Shown here: positions 52,223 to 62,143 of the stretch, one piece after another
Position numbering within the stretch: position 1 is the first letter of the stretch
How the letters are laid out: each line of letters opens with the position of its first letter
Source of the DNA: an uncultured Dyadobacter sp.
GTDB taxonomy: Bacteria; Bacteroidota; Bacteroidia; Cytophagales; Spirosomataceae
Direction: 5' to 3'
Length of the DNA: 64,000 nucleotides
Assembly: GCF_946482605.1 (NCBI RefSeq)
Contig: NZ_CAMLSE010000035.1
Location: 1-64,000, forward strand
Notes under the pieces: generated by a model
Seen by the model: the letters and a program-made list of their open reading frames with translations, nothing else
Told to the model about the DNA's origin: nothing
Database searches by the model: none
Program-made: the position numbers and the translations under genes

Positions 52223-54622
52223 TTATTCCGACCTTAAAGATTTCACCGGATCCAGTAACGCCGCCCGTATCGCCTGGTAACTGACCGTCGCCAGGGTGAT
52301 CAGCAGGGCCCCGGCACCCGCGAGAGCGAAGATCCACCACGGCATGTTGGTGCGATAGTCATACTTTTGAAGCCAGCCATTCAGGAAATACCAGGCAAGC
52401 GGGACCGCAATGCAAGAAGAAATCACGACCAGGATCACAAATTCTTTGGACAACAAGGCCCATAAATTGGTGACCGACGCACCCAGCACTTTGCGCACAC
52501 CGATTTCCTTGGTACGCTGCTCGGCTGTAAACGACGCCAGGCCGAATAACCCCAGGCAGCTAATCAGGATCGCCAAAGCCGCAAAGACCGACGCCAGTGT
52601 AGCAATGCGCTCCTCGGCGGCGAATTTTAATGCATATTGTTCGTCGGTAAACTTATAATCGAAAGGACTCCCTGGATTCACCTCCCGGAAAACGGCCCCT
52701 ACTTTCGCCAGCGACTCCCTCAGCGGCAATCCCGGTTTCAGTTTGATATTGATAAAACTCGCCCATCCATAGTTGACCATGAATACGGTGGGACGTACCG
52801 GGCTGAACGGCGAGCCCATCACCATATCGCGGATCACCCCTACAACCCTGTGGGGCGTCTCTCCCCATTTGACCGTCTGATCGATAATTTCCGACGGCTC
52901 CTTGAAACCCATGTATTTCAATGCAGATTCATTGATGACCATCGCCGAAGAATCGGTAGCGAATTGGCGGGAAAAATCGCGGCCTCCGATGAACTGCCAG
53001 CCCACCGTTTTCCCGAAATCATGAGTGACGGCAATCGTACCAAAATTGTCGTGCAGATTCGGATCCTTGCCGGGCCAGCTGAAACCACCATTATTGGAAC
53101 CCACGAATGTCGACGGGGACGATGATGTTGACATTTCAATAACCGTTCCGGTTTCGAGCAACGCTCCCCGGATCCGGTTATACTGGCTGTACAATTCGGG
53201 CGTATTGATCTCAACGGTAATCAGCCCGCTTCTGTCATAGCCAACGGGCCTGTTCTTTGCATGTTGAATTTGTTTGTAAACAATGGATGTACCGATGATC
53301 AGCGTAACTGAAACCGTAAACTGCAATACCACCAGCACCTTACGCGGTATACCTGCAAACCGGCCCGCATTAAATGTTCCTTTGAGCACTTTCACCGGCT
53401 GAAACGACGACAGGTACAATGCCGGATAACTGCCCGATATGAGTCCTGTCAGGAAGCAGAATACGCATCCTACGAGCCAAAAATAGCCATTACCCCAGGG
53501 AAATGCGATCCGTTTGTCCGCCATTGTATTGAAAGAGGGCAATGCAAGAACCACGATCAGAATCGCGAAAAAGAAAGCCAGCATCACGACCAGAAAAGAT
53601 TCGCTGAAAAACTGGTTGATCAGCTGTGCTCTCAGCGAACCGATCGCCTTACGGATACCCACTTCCCTCGCCCGCTTCTCGGATCGGGCCGTACTGAGGT
53701 TCATGAAATTGATCGAGGCCAGCAGTAACACAAATAAGCCGATAATGGCAAAAAGCCATACGTACCGGATACGTGCATCCGGCTGTCCCCTGTCGTCCCA
53801 GGTACCATACAAATGCCATTTGGACATCGGGAGCAGATAGTTTTGAGGTTTCAGGAACCGGGCTTCGGGTGTATGCTGTGCTTTTATGCCCCTGATCCGC
53901 TCGGTAACGCCTTCGAATGTAGCATTGGGGCGGATTTGTACCAGCAGCTGCCATGAGTTATTGTTCCACTGCCCCTTGTCCCTCGCTTCCCGCACCCAAT
54001 CCTGGGAGGCCACATACAGGTCCCAGGGTGCGATGAAGGTAAGGTCACGAAATTCCGTATTATAGGGTAAATCTTCATAAACCCCCGTCACTTTCATGTC
54101 GAACCGGTTGTCCAGTTTCACAACCTTGTCCATCGGGTTTGCACTGCCGAACAATGCATTTGCCACCGACGCTGAAAGCATGATCGAATTAGGTTCTTTG
54201 AGTCCGTCGCGTGTGCCGCGCAACATGCGCAGCGTAAACATATGCGGCGCCTCGGCACTCAGGTAGTTGCCTTTTTTGGTAAACTTATTGTCCTTGTAAG
54301 CGAGGATATGCTCGTCGGTAAAGGACGACTGGATCACATATTCAAAATCTTCCTGGTGGTGTTCGCGCAAATACTGACCCAGCGGATAGGAAGTATGCTC
54401 CCCACCATCGTAAGTTTTACCTTCGAAAATGCCCCGCTCCACCACCTTGGCAATGCGATCATAATGTTCATGATAGCGGTTAAACGCAAACTCGTCATAA
54501 ACCCACAAGCCGATCAACATGGCTACCGCCATACCCACGGCCAGCCCGCCGATATTGATGGCTGAGTAACCCTTGCCCTTGACAAGGTTACGGATTGCAA
54601 TTTTGAGATAGTTCTTAAACAT
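52223..54622 (-). CDS. Double-FtsX permease, array copy 5, type A
   Basis: 799 residues from ATG 54622 (MFKNYLKIAIRNLVKGKGYSAIN); the longer opening at 54658 lacks support in the paralogues. Type A marks: GMAVAMLIGLWVYDEFAF, SEKRAREVGIRKAIGS, EQRTKEIGVRKVLGASVTNLWALLS. It is the closest relative of copy 2 at 59640, sharing INIGGLA(V/I)GM, FNRY, DMKVTGVYEDLPYNT(E/K)F, GFSW and EQRTKEIG. The second periplasmic domain has SSSPSTFVGSNNGGFSWPG. The C terminus is DPVKSLRSE; DP in place of NP is shared with copies 2, 3 and 4. Confidence 0.93.
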   Translation of the reverse strand: MFKNYLKIAIRNLVKGKGYSAINIGGLAVGMAVAMLIGLWVYDEFAFNRYHEHYDRIAKVVERGIFEGKTYDGGEHTSYPLGQYLREHHQEDFEYVIQSSFTDEHILAYKDNKFTKKGNYLSAEAPHMFTLRMLRGTRDGLKEPNSIMLSASVANALFGSANPMDKVVKLDNRFDMKVTGVYEDLPYNTEFRDLTFIAPWDLYVASQDWVREARDKGQWNNNSWQLLVQIRPNATFEGVTERIRGIKAQHTPEARFLKPQNYLLPMSKWHLYGTWDDRGQPDARIRYVWLFAIIGLFVLLLASINFMNLSTARSEKRAREVGIRKAIGSLRAQLINQFFSESFLVVMLAFFFAILIVVLALPSFNTMADKRIAFPWGNGYFWLVGCVFCFLTGLISGSYPALYLSSFQPVKVLKGTFNAGRFAGIPRKVLVVLQFTVSVTLIIGTSIVYKQIQHAKNRPVGYDRSGLITVEINTPELYSQYNRIRGALLETGTVIEMSTSSSPSTFVGSNNGGFSWPGKDPNLHDNFGTIAVTHDFGKTVGWQFIGGRDFSRQFATDSSAMVINESALKYMGFKEPSEIIDQTVKWGETPHRVVGVIRDMVMGSPFSPVRPTVFMVNYGWASFINIKLKPGLPLRESLAKVGAVFREVNPGSPFDYKFTDEQYALKFAAEERIATLASVFAALAILISCLGLFGLASFTAEQRTKEIGVRKVLGASVTNLWALLSKEFVILVVISSCIAVPLAWYFLNGWLQKYDYRTNMPWWIFALAGAGALLITLATVSYQAIRAALLDPVKSLRSE

Positions 54623-54741
54623 GGCAGTGATGATGGGGTGGCTATCAGACTTCGGCAATCGGCTTTCGTACCGGGGCTTCTGTCCTTATTGTTTTAAGTT
54701 TAAATACCTGATTTACATGAAGGCGACTCGTGATCGGCACC

Positions 54742-57120
54742 TTACTCGCTTCGCAATGACTTCACCGGATCCAGTAGTGCCGCTTTGATGGCCTGATATC
54801 CGACCGTCACCAGCGTAATCCCCGTAATCGCCATGGCGGCGACCAGGAAGGTACCTGCATCCAGGTCAATGCGGAACGCAAAGTTGCTCAGCCACCGGTA
54901 CATGCCCCACCCGATCAGCGGAAATGCGATACACAATGCGATCGCCAGTAATTTCAGGAAGTCGGTTGACAGCATGACCACCACATCGCGAACAGAAGCT
55001 CCTACCACTTTGCGGATACCGATTTCCTTTTGCCTGCGCTGCGCGGTGAAGGCGGCGAGACCAAACAAGCCAAGACAAGAGATCAGGATCGCAAGTCCGG
55101 CGAAGTAGCGTGACAAAACCCCTACCCTGCGCTCAGCAGCGTACAATGCCTTATAATTGTCATCCATAAACTGGTAGTCGAATACCAAACCTTTATGATG
55201 GTCCCGGAACAGCTTTCCGATGCGGGCAATAGTCTGCTGCTCGGTACCGCCCTGAACTTTGACCAGCACATTAGGCATAATGGGGTACATCTGAAAAAAG
55301 CATGGCTTGACCGATTCATACAGCGATTCGAAGTTGAAATTCTTCACGACCCCGACGATCTGGCGCTCCCTACCCCAGAATTTGACCGTTTTACCGATCG
55401 GGTCTTTGAGGCCCATGGCGCGGATCGCCGCTTCATTGAAAATGATTTCGCTGCCTGCACGCTGGTTCTGGGAAAAGAAACGGCCTTCTTTCAGCTTCAT
55501 CCCCATGGTCTCCATAAAATTAAAGCCCACTTCCAGGTTCGAGAATTCGATGTTGGTGCCTGCCGGTCTTCCCGGCCATTCAAAACCGGAGATGCTGCCA
55601 TGCCCGCCGGTGAGGTTATGATAGTAGCTAGATGCGCTCACAACCCCCGAAGTATTTCTGATTTCGCCCAGAAACGATTCAGCCGCTTTCAGTTTCAGGG
55701 AATCCATTTCCAGCGGAATCTCGAAATGGATCAGATGATCGCGGTGGTATCCCAGGTTTTTGTTCTGAATAAATTCGATCTGCCGATACACGACAATCAC
55801 CGCTACGATAAAGACGATCGACACTGCAAACTGAAAAACCACCAGCCCCCGGCGCACCAGCAACTCCCCTGCCGAGTTCCTCAGCTTGCCCTTCAGCACC
55901 GTGGCCGGACTAAAACCCGACAGGTACAATGCGGGATAGCTTCCCGAAAGCAGGCCGGTTATGAAAGTGATGATCACAATCGTGAACACCAGCGACCCGT
56001 CCGGCCGCAGACTGACCTCCTTACCGGTAATGACGTTGAACTGCGGAATAAGCAATGCTACAAAAACGATCGCCAGCAGCAACGACAAAAACGTCAGCAG
56101 CAGCGATTCAGTCAGGTGCTGGAATACGAGCGAGCTCCGCAATGCCCCTACGACCTTCTTGATGCCCACTTCCTTAATCCTGCCCGAAGCCCTGGCCGTC
56201 GACAGGTTCATGAAATTGATGCAGGCAATCACCAGAATAAAAAGCGCGATCACCGCAAATAGCCTCACATACGTAATGCGCCCGCCCGCCTGTACGCCAT
56301 TCTCAAACTGGCCATGCAAATATTTGTCGGAATAGCGGATGGCAAAGAGCCGGGTATCGATATCCTTGCTTTTGGTTTTCAAAAAGCGGCTGATCTTCGC
56401 ATTGAAAACATCTGTATCCGTGCCATTCCTTAGCACGACGAATGTGCTGGGATCGCTGTTACCCCATTTTTCCATGCCCGGTCGGCGGACTTTGAACTGC
56501 TCAAAGTTCAGCAGGACATCGAACTGGTTGGTTGCATTGGCAGGGTTACTTTTAAAAACGCCCCCGACCCGGTAATTTCCCGTGAATTCGGCCTGGTCCC
56601 ATTTGATCACTTTGCCGATCACATTGTACCGGGTACCGAACAATTTCAGCGCCAGCTCTTCCGAAACGGCAACCGTATGAAGGTCACTGAGCAGGGCAGC
56701 AGGGTCACCTTCGGTAAAAGGACAGGTAAAAACATGAAAATAATCCTTGCTGACAAACTGCCCGCCCGCCTTGAATGAGGTTTCCCCGAAAGCAATGACG
56801 CCCTTGCTTGAAAACCATTCGGCGGGGACTACCGTTGCCGCAAACTCGACCTCGGGTATTTCTGCTTTCAGCGCGTCGGCCAGCAACCCGGGGGTGTGCT
56901 CGATGGTTTTGACGCCGTCGTCGTTGAAATGATTGGCCATGACCTGAAAGAGCTGCCGATCCTTCGCATTGTATTTGTCAACGTGGAGCTCGTCATTCAC
57001 CCAAAGGTAAATAAGCAGCGTGCACGCCAGCCCGGTCGACAATCCAAGCAGGTTAAGAAAGGTGAACTGCCGGTCTTTGACCAGGTTTCTCCACGCGATT
57101 TTAAAGTAACTCCGGAACAT
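54742..57120 (-). CDS. Double-FtsX permease, array copy 4, type Y (divergent)
   Basis: 792 residues starting MFRSYFKIAWRNLVKDRQFTFLN. Helix 1 reads GLACTLLIYLWVNDELHV. The first coupling segment is the most divergent of the set (SGRIKEVGIKKVVGALRSSL, Lys for Arg), and the second reads RRQKEIGIRKVVGASVRDVVVMLS. VITGKEVSL after helix 3 resembles the TGK/AGK mark of copies 1 and 7. The C-terminal half resembles type A in its FEWPGRPAG loop and VGYQAIKAALLDPVKSL. Its placement as type Y is therefore tentative. The gap of 119 bases before copy 5 is the largest between permease genes and could hold an internal promoter. Confidence 0.92.
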   Translation of the reverse strand: MFRSYFKIAWRNLVKDRQFTFLNLLGLSTGLACTLLIYLWVNDELHVDKYNAKDRQLFQVMANHFNDDGVKTIEHTPGLLADALKAEIPEVEFAATVVPAEWFSSKGVIAFGETSFKAGGQFVSKDYFHVFTCPFTEGDPAALLSDLHTVAVSEELALKLFGTRYNVIGKVIKWDQAEFTGNYRVGGVFKSNPANATNQFDVLLNFEQFKVRRPGMEKWGNSDPSTFVVLRNGTDTDVFNAKISRFLKTKSKDIDTRLFAIRYSDKYLHGQFENGVQAGGRITYVRLFAVIALFILVIACINFMNLSTARASGRIKEVGIKKVVGALRSSLVFQHLTESLLLTFLSLLLAIVFVALLIPQFNVITGKEVSLRPDGSLVFTIVIITFITGLLSGSYPALYLSGFSPATVLKGKLRNSAGELLVRRGLVVFQFAVSIVFIVAVIVVYRQIEFIQNKNLGYHRDHLIHFEIPLEMDSLKLKAAESFLGEIRNTSGVVSASSYYHNLTGGHGSISGFEWPGRPAGTNIEFSNLEVGFNFMETMGMKLKEGRFFSQNQRAGSEIIFNEAAIRAMGLKDPIGKTVKFWGRERQIVGVVKNFNFESLYESVKPCFFQMYPIMPNVLVKVQGGTEQQTIARIGKLFRDHHKGLVFDYQFMDDNYKALYAAERRVGVLSRYFAGLAILISCLGLFGLAAFTAQRRQKEIGIRKVVGASVRDVVVMLSTDFLKLLAIALCIAFPLIGWGMYRWLSNFAFRIDLDAGTFLVAAMAITGITLVTVGYQAIKAALLDPVKSLRSE

Positions 57121-57207
57121 ATGTCAGTAGTTTTAATTTTCGGCGGGAAGAGCGAAGAAGGAGTGAAAGGGGAAAAGTTTTCGTGGCCCCTTTCCTTCAT
57201 CCTCCTG

Positions 57208-59592
57208 TCACTCCGTTTTCAAACTTTTAACGGGATCGGCCAATGCAGCCTTAACACTTTGAAACACAATAGTCAGCAAGGCGATGCCCACCGCAAGCAA
57301 TGCCGCCCCGGCGAAAATCCACCAATGTATTTCAATGCGGTAGGCAAAATCCTGCAACCATTTATCCATGAAATACCAGGCTGCGGGGCTTGCGATGACG
57401 ACCGCGACCAACACCAGTTTCAGGAAATCCATCGACAGTAATGCCGCGATACCCGCTACCGATGCGCCAAGCACTTTCCGGATACCGATTTCCTTCGTCC
57501 GCTGCTCGATTGCGAAAATCGCCAGCCCGAATAAACCCAGGCACGACAAGAAAACCGACAGCAATGCAAAAGTGGTTGTGAGGCGCGTCGCCAGTTCTTC
57601 GCGTTGGTAAAACTTGGCGATCTCGTCGTCGTAAAAACTGTATTCAATGACGTTCTCCGGGAATTGCTTCTGCCAGATGGCTGAAATAGCCGCGATCGTC
57701 GACGGGTTTACCCGCGCGAGCTTGACCCCCGCAGTCCGGTACCGGTTTAAAGCCCCGAAAATGACGGTCGGCTCAATAGTCGTATACAGGTCGCCATTGT
57801 TGAAATCAGACAAGACACCAACGATAATCCCGGTTTTGCCTACGTCACCCACCAGCAAGCGCTTACCCAGGATTTCTTCCGGTGATTTCAGGCCCAGTGC
57901 TCTGACCATCTTACGGTTCACGAGCAATTCATGCAGTGTATCAGCATGGGAAGGGACCCGGCCCGCCACCAGTTTTAACCCGTACGTCTTCACAAAATGC
58001 TCGTCCGCGGCCCTGGAACGGGCGACGAATTTTTCCCAATCCCGGTTTTCGAATTTGATGGTGCCGCCGCTGCTCATCTGCACAGAAGGTGCGCTTCTGA
58101 AAAACGACAAGTCCACAACCTCCGGCAATGCAGCAAGTTCATTACGCAGGGCGGCCAGTTTATTGGTTTCCGTTTCCGGGAGATTCAGATGAAGGACCAG
58201 GTCCTTGTCCATGCCCAGATCTTTGTTTTTCAGGTAATCAGATTGAAGGATAATCAGGGTCGAAACCGCGATCAGCACGAAAGAGATGCTGAACTGTGCA
58301 ACTACGAGGCTTTTCCTGACCGAAAAGACACTCCTGTTGTTCTCTTTAAGTAGTCCTTTGATCGCTTTCACCGGGTTGAAATGCGAAACCAGCGCAGCCG
58401 GATATACGCCGGCGGTAGCGATCACGAAAACAAAAAGCGCCGCACAAAAGACCGCCAGCAACGGATCGCCCATCATATCGATGTGAATACCGAGACCGAC
58501 CCATTGCCCGATTAACGGAGCCAGCAATTTTGCCAACAGGATCGCGATCATCCCCGCTATGAGCGTCAACAAGGCCGTTTCCCTGATAAACAACCAAAAA
58601 ACCTGCATTTGCGAAACGCCCAGCACTTTTCTTACTCCCACTTCCTTGCTCCGTTTGAACGCCTGTGCGGTGGAAAGATTGATAAAATTGAAACAGGCGA
58701 TCAGCACCAGCAGCAGGCCCACAGTCGCAAGCACTACCACCGTGTAATATTTGATCTTCCCGCCATATGCAATATTGAAGTGGACGTCGGCCAGGTCCTG
58801 TAAATGGTAATGGAACACTTTGCCGTCAGGGCCATAGTATTTATTGGCAAATGCAGGCATCTGCTTCTCCAATGCAGCTTCGAAGGCGGGCGACCGGAGG
58901 GTAATGAAAGTCTCGCGGGAGCTATCGATCCAGCCCCAGTCTTCATAGCCATATTCGGGGACTATCTTTTTCAAAGTAGGCAGGGAAACAAAAACATCCT
59001 GTCTGAAATCGGTCTGTTCGGGATAATCGGCGATAATGCCTGCGACCACCAGGTTTTCCCGGTTGTTTGCACGGATGATCCTGCCTATCGCATCTTCATT
59101 GCCGAAATATTTCCGGGCATAACGTTCCGTCACAACGACCTGATTGGGCGCATTCAATACCTCAGCACTACCCTTTAGAAACCGATAATCAAATATTTTA
59201 AAGTAGTCGGTATTGGTAAAAACCAGATGGTCCTTTTCCAGGAACTTTTTACGCACGCCATCCTGCTCTACACTGATCGTCAACTCCTTATGAGCGACAT
59301 AGGCGGCATTTTCCACATTTGAAAACTCCTTTTTCAAGGTCTCGTGCAGCACATAGGCTGAGCCGCGCTCTTTCTCCACCGAGCCGTCTTCCAAATGCAG
59401 ATCCACCACCATCCGGTACGTCCGTTCGGCTTTGGCATGATACCGGTCCACGCTGAGGTGGTACTTCACCAGCTGGAATATCACAATAGCACCCGCCATG
59501 CCGATCGCCAGACCGGCCACATTGATAAAGGAATAGATTCTATGCTTCGCCAGGTTCCTGAATGCAAACTTCAAATAGTTATTAGTCATCAT
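57208..59592 (-). CDS. Double-FtsX permease, array copy 3, type X
   Basis: 794 residues with tandem ATGs (59592 and 59589), reading MMTNNYLKFAFRNLAKHRIYSFIN. Helix 1 has GMAGAIVIFQLVKYHLSVDRYH. In helix 2 it has FNFINLSTAQAF where the others have ARS. Coupling segments are RSKEVGVRKVLGVSQMQVFWLF and EQRTKEIGIRKVLGASVAGIAALLS, the latter giving the type X mark. The end (DFAYRIEIHWWIFAGAALLAVG) is nearly that of copy 9. The C terminus is DPVKSLKTE. A WPG loop of the A type is absent from the second periplasmic domain. Confidence 0.93.
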   Translation of the reverse strand: MMTNNYLKFAFRNLAKHRIYSFINVAGLAIGMAGAIVIFQLVKYHLSVDRYHAKAERTYRMVVDLHLEDGSVEKERGSAYVLHETLKKEFSNVENAAYVAHKELTISVEQDGVRKKFLEKDHLVFTNTDYFKIFDYRFLKGSAEVLNAPNQVVVTERYARKYFGNEDAIGRIIRANNRENLVVAGIIADYPEQTDFRQDVFVSLPTLKKIVPEYGYEDWGWIDSSRETFITLRSPAFEAALEKQMPAFANKYYGPDGKVFHYHLQDLADVHFNIAYGGKIKYYTVVVLATVGLLLVLIACFNFINLSTAQAFKRSKEVGVRKVLGVSQMQVFWLFIRETALLTLIAGMIAILLAKLLAPLIGQWVGLGIHIDMMGDPLLAVFCAALFVFVIATAGVYPAALVSHFNPVKAIKGLLKENNRSVFSVRKSLVVAQFSISFVLIAVSTLIILQSDYLKNKDLGMDKDLVLHLNLPETETNKLAALRNELAALPEVVDLSFFRSAPSVQMSSGGTIKFENRDWEKFVARSRAADEHFVKTYGLKLVAGRVPSHADTLHELLVNRKMVRALGLKSPEEILGKRLLVGDVGKTGIIVGVLSDFNNGDLYTTIEPTVIFGALNRYRTAGVKLARVNPSTIAAISAIWQKQFPENVIEYSFYDDEIAKFYQREELATRLTTTFALLSVFLSCLGLFGLAIFAIEQRTKEIGIRKVLGASVAGIAALLSMDFLKLVLVAVVIASPAAWYFMDKWLQDFAYRIEIHWWIFAGAALLAVGIALLTIVFQSVKAALADPVKSLKTE

Positions 59593-59639
59593 TACAAGTG
59601 TGTTTTTTATTTAAATGGATCTATATAATCAGTTGGACG

Positions 59640-62069
59640 CTATTCACTTCTTAAACTTTTCACAGGGTCCACCAGAGCCGCTTTCACAGCCTGATAACTA
59701 ACCGTCACCAGCGTAAGCAACAATGCCCCGCAGCCCGCGACGGCAAATACCCACCAGCTGATCTCCGTCCGGTATTGGTAGTGTTGCAACCATTCGCGCA
59801 TCGCGTACCACGCTATCGGCATTGCCAGCAAGCTGGATAATACGACCAGCACTACAAAATCCCTGGAAAGCATCCGCCAAAGGTTGGCAACCGAAGCACC
59901 AAGGACCTTCCGGATACCGATTTCCTTCGTCCGCTGCTCGGCAGTAAACGACGCCAGGCCGAACAGTCCCAAACAACTGATCAGCACCGCCAACGTGGCG
60001 AAAAAACCTGCCAGCTGTCCTATCCGCTCCTCCGCCCTGAATTTCGCGTCGTACTCCTGATCCGCGAACCGGTACTCGAACGGCGCAGCAGGAACGAGCT
60101 TTTTGAACACCTTTTCGATGGCCGGCAACGCTGCCGCGGAGCTCACTCCGGGATTTAGTTTGATGTTGATCCAGTTAGGTGAACCAAAAAGGAAGAAAAC
60201 GGTCGGTTTGACCGACTCGAAGGGCGATTCCATCACCATATCCTTCACCACCCCGATGACCGTGAAGCGTTTTTGAATATTGTCCGTCATCCACTGGCTT
60301 TTCCAGGAAACGACCGCTCCCACCGGATCAGCCAGGCCGAACAACCGGGCTGCCGACTCGTTGATCACGAAACCGGAAGTATCCGATGCAAATTCTTTGG
60401 AGAAATTCCGTCCGCGTACAAACTGCCAACCGACCGCTTTGGCATATTCCGGTGAAACTGTCAGTGTTGCAAATGTCTCAGTAAATCCTTCCGGCATCCC
60501 ATTCCAACTGAAACCGTCGTTGGCAGACCATACACCGGTGACAGGGCTTTGCGAGTCGGCCACTTCTTCCACCATTCCGGTATTCTTCAGTTCGGTACGG
60601 AATAAGTCTGTTTTTCCGTAAGAGTCTTCCGATTTCATCGGGATCATCAGCAGACCATCCCGCGAATAGCCAACAGGCCGGTCTTTGGCAAATTGGATCT
60701 GCCGGTAAACAATGATAGTACAGATGATCAATGTGACCGAAATAGTGAATTGCAGTACGACCAAGACCTGCCGCGGCGTGTAGGCAAAGCGGCCAAAATG
60801 GGTCCGTAAGGAGGCGTTGGAACCTTTGAGCACCTTCACCGGCTGGAAGGATGTGAGGTAAATCGCCGGGTAGCTGCCTGCAAGCAAAGATGTGAGCAGC
60901 ACAAAACCTGCACTACATAGCCAAAACCATGCATTGTTCCACGGAACGACCATCTGCTTCGCGGCCAGGTCGTTGAACCACGACAAGGACGAGACTACGC
61001 CTGCAAGGGCAAGTACAAAAGACATCGATACGATCAAAAAAGACTCAGTGAAAAACTGGCCGACGAGCTGCATCCGCAGTGAGCCGATCGCTTTACGAAC
61101 GCCCACCTCACGCGCACGCTTCTCCGACCGAGCGGTGCTGAGGTTAACGAAGTTGATACAAGCCAGCAGCAACACAAAAAAGCCGATCAGGCCTACCATC
61201 CATACATATTTCAACGGTCCCTCACCGGCCGCACCATTTCTGAAATTGGAATATAAATGCCAGTCACTCATCGGATGCACCCACATTTCGGGGCGGGTGG
61301 CCGCTTCTTCCTTCATATCATCCATTTTCCGGATGGCGTTCTGCTCCGAAAGCCGGATACCCGCACTTGCAGTTTTAAAATCCACCTTATCGGCCAGCTC
61401 CCCGAACAACCAGATGGCATGATTGTCCCATTTCTTATCCCTCATATACCGGTTCTTATCCAGGAAGTATTTCCAGGAACCCATAAACTGCACCTCGGCG
61501 AATTTGGTATTCTGTGGCAAATCTTCATAAATGCCCGTCACTTTCATGTCCATATTCGTGCCAACCCTGATGACTTTGTTCAGCGGATCGGCCTTGCCGA
61601 AAAGTGCCAGGGCAGTCGACTCCGAGAGGATAATTCCCTGCTGGTCTTCCAGCGCCGACCGGGAGCCTTTCAACATGCGAAGGTTGAACATTTCAGGGGC
61701 TTCGGCGTCGATAAACTGACCGTTGAGCGATAATTTCGTATCACCCGCAGTGAGAATATGTTCGCCCGTCTGAGTGGATGCCACGATTCGCTTGAAGTAG
61801 CCGGCGTAATTCGCTTTCAGTTCCTGAATGTACGGAACCGGCAAGGAAAATGAGGTTTTCCTTTCACTGTGCACGACCTGATTCTGAAGAATCTGACCGA
61901 TGCGGTCGTAATTTTTGAAATACCGGTTAAACGACAGTTCGTCGTAAATCCAAAGGCCAATCAATATGGCTACTCCCATTCCGATCGCCAACCCACCGAT
62001 ATTGATCGCTGAATAACCCTTATTTTTCCAAAAGTTCCGGAAGGTGATTTTCAAATAATTTCTAAACAT
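59640..62069 (-). CDS. Double-FtsX permease, array copy 2, type A
   Basis: 809 residues starting MFRNYLKITFRNFWKNKGYSAIN. Type A marks: GMGVAILIGLWIYDELSFNRYF, SEKRAREVGVRKAIGSLRMQL, EQRTKEIGIRKVLGASVANLWRMLS. The second periplasmic domain has SQSPVTGVWSANDGFSWNGMPEG, corresponding to the WPG loop of copies 5 and 8. The C terminus is DPVKSLRSE. It lies 47 bases upstream of copy 3 and 74 bases after the stop of copy 1. Confidence 0.93.
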   Translation of the reverse strand: MFRNYLKITFRNFWKNKGYSAINIGGLAIGMGVAILIGLWIYDELSFNRYFKNYDRIGQILQNQVVHSERKTSFSLPVPYIQELKANYAGYFKRIVASTQTGEHILTAGDTKLSLNGQFIDAEAPEMFNLRMLKGSRSALEDQQGIILSESTALALFGKADPLNKVIRVGTNMDMKVTGIYEDLPQNTKFAEVQFMGSWKYFLDKNRYMRDKKWDNHAIWLFGELADKVDFKTASAGIRLSEQNAIRKMDDMKEEAATRPEMWVHPMSDWHLYSNFRNGAAGEGPLKYVWMVGLIGFFVLLLACINFVNLSTARSEKRAREVGVRKAIGSLRMQLVGQFFTESFLIVSMSFVLALAGVVSSLSWFNDLAAKQMVVPWNNAWFWLCSAGFVLLTSLLAGSYPAIYLTSFQPVKVLKGSNASLRTHFGRFAYTPRQVLVVLQFTISVTLIICTIIVYRQIQFAKDRPVGYSRDGLLMIPMKSEDSYGKTDLFRTELKNTGMVEEVADSQSPVTGVWSANDGFSWNGMPEGFTETFATLTVSPEYAKAVGWQFVRGRNFSKEFASDTSGFVINESAARLFGLADPVGAVVSWKSQWMTDNIQKRFTVIGVVKDMVMESPFESVKPTVFFLFGSPNWINIKLNPGVSSAAALPAIEKVFKKLVPAAPFEYRFADQEYDAKFRAEERIGQLAGFFATLAVLISCLGLFGLASFTAEQRTKEIGIRKVLGASVANLWRMLSRDFVVLVVLSSLLAMPIAWYAMREWLQHYQYRTEISWWVFAVAGCGALLLTLVTVSYQAVKAALVDPVKSLRSE

Positions 62070-62143
62070 GACCGATGGGTTTAGGGCCTTCTAAACGCAT
62101 TACATTATACGCTGCGTCTGGCCATATATTCTGAACAATTATT

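Noticed and set aside
55195..56262. A 355-codon open frame on the plus strand
   Set aside because: It is antisense to a well-supported FtsX permease, its composition (rich in His, Gln, Arg) is typical of shadow frames, and it resembles no family.
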